Positions 12,274 to 16,190 of a stretch of 16,190 nt of DNA are shown here, one piece after another. This DNA is from JBJXGC01 sp046154545 (GTDB taxonomy: Bacteria > Chloroflexota > Dehalococcoidia > Tepidiformales > Tepidiformaceae): NCBI GenBank assembly GCA_046154545.1, contig JBJXGC010000022.1, forward strand, positions 1 to 16,190, written 5' to 3'. The notes beneath the pieces are model-generated. The model saw only the letters and a program-made list of their open reading frames with translations. It was not told the origin of the DNA and searched no databases. Made by a program: the position numbers and the translations under genes. The stretch's first letter is position 1. The number at the start of each line of letters is the position of its first letter.

Positions 12274-13398
12274 ATGTCCGTCAGTCCGGCGCAGACTACG
12301 CCCGGGGTGGGTACATTCGTGAACAGCATCGGCTCGTCCGCCTTTCGGACATTGTTTGACGCCGCGCCCGACTTCGCTTTCATCGTCGATGCCGGTACGG
12401 GCGAGGTGCTCGAAGTGAATGAAGCCGCCCTTGGCATCCTTGGGCTGGCTCGCGACGCCGTCGTCGGCCGTCCGGTTTCGGCGCTTGGCGGTGGCTTCAG
12501 CGAAGCCAGCTACGAGCGCCGACGCGGCGAACGCCGCCGTTCCGGCGAGCTCACCCATTCCCGGGCGCAGTACATTCGGCCAGATGGCTCTCCGGCCGTG
12601 CTCGACCTGAGCTCGCGTGAGATCGAGGTTGATGGGCGGCTGCTCACCCTCGCGACGGGCCGCACCGCTGACGACCCTCTGCCCCAGGAGGACGCTTCGA
12701 GCAGCGCCGCCCCCGCCCACCACCTGAGTCGGCCTGGGGAGTGGGCGGCCAACATCGCGCACGACCTCAACAACTACCTCGCCGCGGCGCTCGGAAACAT
12801 CGACATGCTCCTCCTCGATGGGGGAGAAGAGCCGGCCCAGGAACTGCTGGATGCCCGTGCGGCGGTCAAGGACTGTGCCGCCCTCGTCGCGGACTTCGTG
12901 GCGCATTCCCGGGACGGGCAAACCGCGCGCGAACCGGTCGAGCCCGGCCATGCCATCGCCGAGGCGGTGCGCCTCACCCGCCCCATCCTCGGCCCTGGCG
13001 TGCACGTGAAGCTAGACGACCGGACGGCCGGCGCCACCTTCATGGCCGACCCGCTCCAGGTCCAGCGGGTGCTCGTGAACCTGCTCGTGAACGCCGGCAC
13101 GGCGATGGATCACCAGGGCGTCATCGTCGTTACCGCAGAGTTCGTGACCGCGGCAGGCCGGGCTGATGCGCGCATGGTTCGCTGTGTGCGGCTGGCCGTT
13201 GGCGACAGCGGGCCGGGCGTCGAGCCAGGGCTTCGCGAACGCATCTTCGAGCCCTACTTCACGACGGGGCAGCGGGGCAAGGCGACTGGGCTGGGCCTCT
13301 CCATCGTGGCCTCGATCGTGGCGGCTCACGGCGGCTGGATGGAGCTTGACTGCCCCCCCGGCGAGGGTGCGTGTTTCTCCGCTTATTTTCCCGGGTAG
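12274..13398 (+). CDS. Soluble PAS-domain sensor histidine kinase
   Basis: A 374-residue cytoplasmic kinase without TM helices. The PAS domain is about 22-130 (FRTLFDAAPDFAFIVDAGTG, then NEAALGILGL and DAVVGRP). A linker (about 131-155) leads to a dimerisation/phosphoacceptor helix with NIAHDLNNYLAAALGNID (160-177), phospho-His at 163; HDxNN is typical of the NtrB/CckA-like group. The ATPase domain (about 225-374) has the N box NLLVNAGTAM (269-278), G1 DSGPGV (311-316), F box FEPYFTT (325-331) and G2 GLGLSIV (339-345). All catalytic boxes are present, so it should be active. There is no receiver domain and no response-regulator gene beside it, making it an orphan kinase. The start at 12274 is the first ATG before the PAS domain. 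It lacks an SD and a 6-nt-spaced -10 box, so GTG at 12307 or 12319 cannot be excluded. The frame is open far upstream, but that part overlaps another gene. Confidence 0.85.
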   Translation: MSVSPAQTTPGVGTFVNSIGSSAFRTLFDAAPDFAFIVDAGTGEVLEVNEAALGILGLARDAVVGRPVSALGGGFSEASYERRRGERRRSGELTHSRAQYIRPDGSPAVLDLSSREIEVDGRLLTLATGRTADDPLPQEDASSSAAPAHHLSRPGEWAANIAHDLNNYLAAALGNIDMLLLDGGEEPAQELLDARAAVKDCAALVADFVAHSRDGQTAREPVEPGHAIAEAVRLTRPILGPGVHVKLDDRTAGATFMADPLQVQRVLVNLLVNAGTAMDHQGVIVVTAEFVTAAGRADARMVRCVRLAVGDSGPGVEPGLRERIFEPYFTTGQRGKATGLGLSIVASIVAAHGGWMELDCPPGEGACFSAYFPG

Positions 13399-13430
13399 GT
13401 CCCGTCCCAGGAACTGCACTGGTCCGGGAC
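13399..13430 (+). terminator. Hairpin directly after the kinase stop codon
   Basis: GTCCCG (13399-13404) pairs with CGGGAC (13425-13430). After a TC/TC internal loop, CCAG (13407-13410) pairs with CTGG (13419-13422), closing an 8-nt loop. The stem begins at the base after TAG. No T-run follows, so it is a weak intrinsic terminator or an mRNA-end structure. Confidence 0.4.
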
Positions 13431-13499
13431 TGCCGTGCCAGAGCCGCCCTGACTTCGGTACCGCCGACTGCATCCAGCCGTCTGCATCTATTCGTATCA

Positions 13500-13528
13500 T
13501 TGACAGCGACAGGCCGCGCTCCCAATAT
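13500..13528 (+). promoter_or_regulatory. Promoter of the peptide ABC transporter operon
   Basis: A perfect TTGACA (13500-13505), a 17-nt spacer and CAATAT (13523-13528). Transcription would begin near 13535, giving a leader of about 120 nt before the GTG at 13658. This is the best -35 in the window. The long leader contrasts with the leaderless genes. Confidence 0.55.
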
Positions 13529-13534
13529 GCCGCA

Positions 13535-13657
13535 ATCTGGTCACGGGGGGCCTGTCCGGCGGAAGCGAAAGCGGCGCCGGGGCGGCCGATGAGCCCGTGG
13601 TCTCTACCGGCGTTCTGCGACTCGCGCCGAGCGCCAGTACTGACTTTGGGGGGATGC
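13535..13657 (+). other. Long 5' leader of the ABC operon with a GC-rich hairpin
   Basis: CCGGCG (13556-13561) and CGCCGG (13575-13580) can pair around a 13-nt purine-rich loop that contains GCGAAAGC. I could not match this leader to a known riboswitch class. It could regulate the operon or only protect the mRNA. Confidence 0.3.
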
Positions 13658-14632
13658 GTGCAGAAGTACATTATCCGCCGGGCGCTCGTGAACATCCCGG
13701 TGATCCTGCTGGTGGCGACGCTCGTGTTCTTTGCGACCAGCGTCCTCCCGGGCGACTACGTCCTGCAACGCCTCACCTCGAACGACTCGGTGGAGAACGC
13801 CACGCCGGAACAACGGATTAAGCACCTCGAGGAGGTGCGCAAGGAGCTGGGCCTGGCGGACCCCGTACCTATCCGCTATATCAAGTACATGGGGCGGCTC
13901 CTGCGGGGGGACTTCGGTACGTCCTTTGCCAACGGAAACCCGGCGCTTGAGCCCTTTAAAGACGGGATCCCGTATACCGCTCAGCTGGGTCTGATGACGC
14001 TTTTCGTGGCCATCTGCACGAGCGTCCCGATCGGCATCCTTTCGGCTGTACGGCAGGACTCGTGGCCGGATTACATTTTGCGCGTCTTCGCCATCTTCGC
14101 ACTGGCGATGCCGAACTTCTGGGTCGCCACGATGTTGCTCCTTTTCATCGTCCGCTGGGGGCTCTGGGAAGTCCCGATAACGACCCACCCGCTGCTCTGG
14201 GAAGACCCGGTCTCCAGCATCAAGCTGTTCGGGATCCCGGCCGTGGCCGGTGGGATCGCGGCTGGCGCCGGCATCATGCGTCTTTTGCGTTCGCAGATGC
14301 TCGAAGTCCTGCGCCAGGACTACATCCGTACCGCCTGGGCAAAGGGCGTGCGTGAGCGCGTCGTTGTCCTACGGCACGCCCTCAAGAACGCGATGGTCCC
14401 CGTCCTCACCGCGATGGGCCTCACCCTCGCCGGCATCATCGGTGGGAACGTCGTCTTCGAATCGTTGTTCAACATCCCCGGCGTCGGTTTCAAGATCCTC
14501 GACGCCATCCGGGCCCGGGACATCGCCGTGGTCCAGGCCTTCGTCATCGTCATCGCGACCTTCATCGTTTTCGTCAACCTCGGGATCGACCTCCTTTACG
14601 GCCTGGTCGACCCGCGGATCAAGTACTCGTAG
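13658..14632 (+). CDS. ABC transporter permease, DppB/OppB type
   Basis: A 324-residue inner-membrane permease of the peptide/nickel (PepT) importer family. The N-terminus MQKYIIRRALVNIPVILLVA is the usual first helix of DppB-like subunits. The conserved outer loop follows (LGLADPVPIRYIKYMGRLLRGDFGTSF, about 64-90), then several TM helices. The EAA coupling loop reads DYIRTAWAKGVRERVVVLRHALKNA (221-245), which contacts the ATPase. The C-terminus ends LLYGLVDPRIKYS, the standard family ending. The start is GTG at 13658; the frame stays open upstream, but that part is not membrane-like and lies in the promoter region. GGGGGG at 13648-13653 may serve as a weak SD. It is the first gene of an operon with the second permease, 18 nt downstream. 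Confidence 0.92.
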   Translation: MQKYIIRRALVNIPVILLVATLVFFATSVLPGDYVLQRLTSNDSVENATPEQRIKHLEEVRKELGLADPVPIRYIKYMGRLLRGDFGTSFANGNPALEPFKDGIPYTAQLGLMTLFVAICTSVPIGILSAVRQDSWPDYILRVFAIFALAMPNFWVATMLLLFIVRWGLWEVPITTHPLLWEDPVSSIKLFGIPAVAGGIAAGAGIMRLLRSQMLEVLRQDYIRTAWAKGVRERVVVLRHALKNAMVPVLTAMGLTLAGIIGGNVVFESLFNIPGVGFKILDAIRARDIAVVQAFVIVIATFIVFVNLGIDLLYGLVDPRIKYS

Positions 14633-14650
14633 GGAGGATAGGCACCCATA

Positions 14651-15778
14651 GTGGCGCAGCAGCAAGGGACGCTCGATGCCCCAGCCGTAGGCCTTGTCAA
14701 CCCGAGCCTGAGCGACCGGCCGTTCTTCTACCGTCTGCTCGTCCACAGCGGCCGATTCGTGACGGCCAAGCCCCTCGGCGCTTTCGGCGTGATCGTCATC
14801 GTCCTCGTTCTTTTCGCGGCCTTGTCGGCCGATCTGATCAGCCGCTACGACCCTTCGCTCTCCTTTAACGTCGCGAAGCCAACCTGTACCGCAGCCCAGA
14901 CTGCCGAAATCGTGGTCTCCGCCACCGGCCAGATCACCAGGGCCGACACCATCTCCGTCTGTTACGACCCGGAGCTGGCCGTGCGGGCGCAGGACGAGCC
15001 GTTGGTGCGCCTTCAGTTGACCACGGTCAGCCCGGACCGCATCCAGTCGGGCAATCGCACCCTCACGAGCGAGAGCCCCTCGGCTGATCACTGGCTCGGG
15101 ACGGACCTGAACGGGCGCGACCTCTGGTCGCGCATCATCCACGGGTCGCGCCTGGCACTCGTCATCGGCCTTGGCGCATCACTGGTAGCGGTCACCGTTG
15201 GCACGTTTTTCGGCGTTATCAGCGCCTACTCCGGCGGTTGGGTGGACATGGCGATCAACCGCATCGTCGATTCGTTCCAGGCCTTCCCACCGTTCATCCT
15301 CCTCCTCCTCTTCACGCAGACGGTGGACAAACCGAGCATGTACTTCCTTGCCGGCGTCCTTGGCCTCGTCGGCATAGCTGGCGTCGTGCGGATTACGCGC
15401 AGCGCCGTGCTTGCCGCGCGGGAGGAGGTCTACGTCCTTGCCGCCCGCACGATTGGGGCTTCGGACCCGCGAATTATGGTCCGGCACATCCTCCCTAACA
15501 TCTTCTCGCCGATTATCGTCGTCTTCACCAGCGCGATCGGCGCCTACATCCTTGCGGAAGCCGGTCTCGCCTTCGTCGGCCTCGGGGACCCGGTCGCGAT
15601 CTCCTGGGGCAAGATGGTCAACGAAGGCCGCGCCCTCGGCCCCGCGAAACCGCTCATGGCGTTGTTCGTCGGCCTGGCGCTGACCGTCACCGTCCTCGGG
15701 TTCAACCTCGCCGGCGACGCCCTCCGCGACGTCCTCGACCCGCGCCTCCGCGGCCGCAGCGGCCGGGCCGGGTTCTGA
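14651..15778 (+). CDS. ABC transporter permease, DppC/OppC type, with an extra outer loop
   Basis: 375 residues, partner of the preceding permease. N-terminal cytoplasmic segment (1-40), TM1 (about 43-61), then the family motif PSADHWLGTDLNGRDLWSRIIHGSR (143-167). Further TM helices follow, with the EAA loop EEVYVLAARTIGASDPRIMVRHILPN (about 258-283) and C-terminal ending LRDVLDPRLRGR. Most DppC proteins are about 280-310 aa. Here about 70 residues (about 73-142) are inserted between TM1 and the HWLGTD motif, facing outside, with two Cys (79 and 104) able to form a disulfide. The start is GTG at 14651 with a GGAGGATAGG purine stretch 8-17 nt upstream. It is coupled to the first permease; the binding-protein gene follows after 119 bp. 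Confidence 0.92.
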   Translation: MAQQQGTLDAPAVGLVNPSLSDRPFFYRLLVHSGRFVTAKPLGAFGVIVIVLVLFAALSADLISRYDPSLSFNVAKPTCTAAQTAEIVVSATGQITRADTISVCYDPELAVRAQDEPLVRLQLTTVSPDRIQSGNRTLTSESPSADHWLGTDLNGRDLWSRIIHGSRLALVIGLGASLVAVTVGTFFGVISAYSGGWVDMAINRIVDSFQAFPPFILLLLFTQTVDKPSMYFLAGVLGLVGIAGVVRITRSAVLAAREEVYVLAARTIGASDPRIMVRHILPNIFSPIIVVFTSAIGAYILAEAGLAFVGLGDPVAISWGKMVNEGRALGPAKPLMALFVGLALTVTVLGFNLAGDALRDVLDPRLRGRSGRAGF

Positions 15779-15820
15779 GAGAAGGAGTTGGCCCACGCAG
15801 AAGAACCGTAGACGAAATCC

Positions 15821-15901
15821 ATGGCTACTATCGACACCGTATATGATTCAGTACACTGCGAGCGCTCGACCAAATCGCGGTGCATGAGGGGGAAACCATG
15901 A
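15821..15901 (+). CDS. Possible 26-codon leader ORF overlapping the binding-protein start
   Basis: ATG at 15821 opens a 26-codon frame (MATIDTVYDSVHCERS and onward). Its TGA (15899-15901) overlaps the ATG of the binding-protein gene (15898-15900) as ATGA, the classic arrangement for translational coupling. No good SD lies before it, and the composition is not informative. It may be chance; conservation would decide. Confidence 0.2.
   Translation: MATIDTVYDSVHCERSTKSRCMRGKP
15831..15857 (+). promoter_or_regulatory. Possible internal promoter before the binding-protein gene
   Basis: TATGAT (15842-15847, 5 of 6) lacks a -35 at the right distance. TACACT (15852-15857) has TCGACA (15831-15836) at a short 15-nt spacer. 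Binding proteins are often made in excess over permeases, so an extra promoter in this 119-bp gap is plausible. Confidence 0.35.
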
Positions 15902-16190
15902 GGCAAGAAGACAATTACTGGATGCGGCGTAACGTGACGCGCCGGCGGTTCATCGGAGGCGCCGCTGCGACCGGCGTCGGGGCCGCCGCCCTCGGCCTCG
16001 TCGGCTGCGGCGATGATGACGACGTCGCGGCACCGACTACGGCGCCGGGCGGCGCCAGCCCAACCGCTGGCACGGCCGCCAGCCCGACTACCGCGGTCGC
16101 GCAGCCCGTCAAGGGCGGCATCGCCCGATTCACAAGCGCCAACAACACCTGGGACACCTTCGACATCGACCGGTCGATCTTCTCGACGAC
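15898..16190 (+). CDS. Tat-exported lipoprotein, family 5 solute-binding protein (3' end outside window)
   Basis: The first 97 residues of the substrate-binding component; the gene runs off the right edge. A twin-arginine signal (TRRRFIGG at 14-21, preceded by another RR pair) is combined with a lipobox (LVGC, Cys37). This indicates folded export by Tat and lipid anchoring. An Asp cluster (39-42) and a Thr/Ala/Pro/Ser linker (44-70) follow. The mature domain begins PVKGGIARFTSANNTWDTFD, matching the usual start of SBP_bac_5 proteins (GGxLR...DtlDP). The start is fixed by GAGGGGGA 4 nt before the ATG. Position after two PepT-type permeases supports peptide, nickel or related uptake; the ligand cannot be inferred. 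ATPase genes are expected further right. Confidence 0.88.
   Translation, partial: MRQEDNYWMRRNVTRRRFIGGAAATGVGAAALGLVGCGDDDDVAAPTTAPGGASPTAGTAASPTTAVAQPVKGGIARFTSANNTWDTFDIDRSIFST

Noticed and set aside
13166..13657. N-terminal extension of the first permease frame
   Set aside because: It overlaps the kinase C-terminus and the promoter region. DppB-type permeases begin at the MQKYIIRRAL equivalent, which is the GTG at 13658.
10212..16190. Search for tRNA, rRNA, CRISPR or transposon ends, here and in the rest of the window
   Set aside because: No cloverleaf-like GGTTCGAATCC segment, no regularly spaced repeats, no transposase motif and no long terminal inverted repeats were seen on reading either strand.

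Overview
The window is about 16.2 kb of GC-rich DNA (I judge mid-to-high 60s percent GC by eye, not computed). Its make-up suggests a Chloroflexota bacterium, perhaps of the Dehalococcoidia/Tepidiformia type. The reasons are Ala/Gly/Arg-rich proteins, a Tat-exported lipoprotein binding protein for a peptide-type ABC transporter, a PP2C-like/TM/beta-propeller protein, Thr/Ser/Pro linkers in exported proteins, MenA, and promoters whose -10 box sits directly against the start codon. This placement is inference; no marker gene is present. I saw no rRNA, tRNA, CRISPR array, IS element or phage gene.

Layout. 1-695 (-): an exported helical-repeat protein, cut by the window edge. 828-1463 (-): thiamine pyrophosphokinase, divergent from a RimJ/RimL-type N-acetyltransferase at 1544-2122 (+). 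2233-3006 (-): a crotonase-fold protein without the hydratase glutamates, divergent from 3081-3521 (+), a membrane-anchored Rieske-like protein without cluster ligands. 3553-4374 (-): a tandem GNAT protein. 4548-5195 (+): a secreted CHRD-domain protein with a palindrome over its promoter and a clear terminator. 5310-5588 (-): a small two-helix membrane protein. 5721-6590 and 6644-7759 (+): a membrane-anchored protein and a lipoprotein, both of unknown function. 7768-10212 (-): an 814-residue protein with a PP2C-like domain lacking the catalytic acids, one TM helix and a C-terminal beta-propeller. 10493-11392 (+): MenA. 11448-12182 (+): an exported Ala-rich protein. 12274-13398 (+): a soluble PAS histidine kinase. 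13658 to the right edge (+): a peptide/nickel-type ABC importer operon (two permeases, then a truncated Tat-lipoprotein binding protein).

Most neighbouring genes are functionally unrelated and often divergent or convergent. The real operon is the ABC transporter; its ATPase genes are not in the window and presumably lie to the right.

The most interesting points are: (i) a repeated start architecture, -10 box + exactly 6 nt + ATG/GTG with no Shine-Dalgarno, at six genes, implying leaderless mRNAs beside genes with ordinary SDs; (ii) three apparently catalytically dead members of enzyme or cofactor families (PP2C-like, Rieske-like, crotonase); (iii) a 13-bp motif, CACTTTACG(G/T)GTG, shared by the CHRD promoter and the histidine kinase start region.
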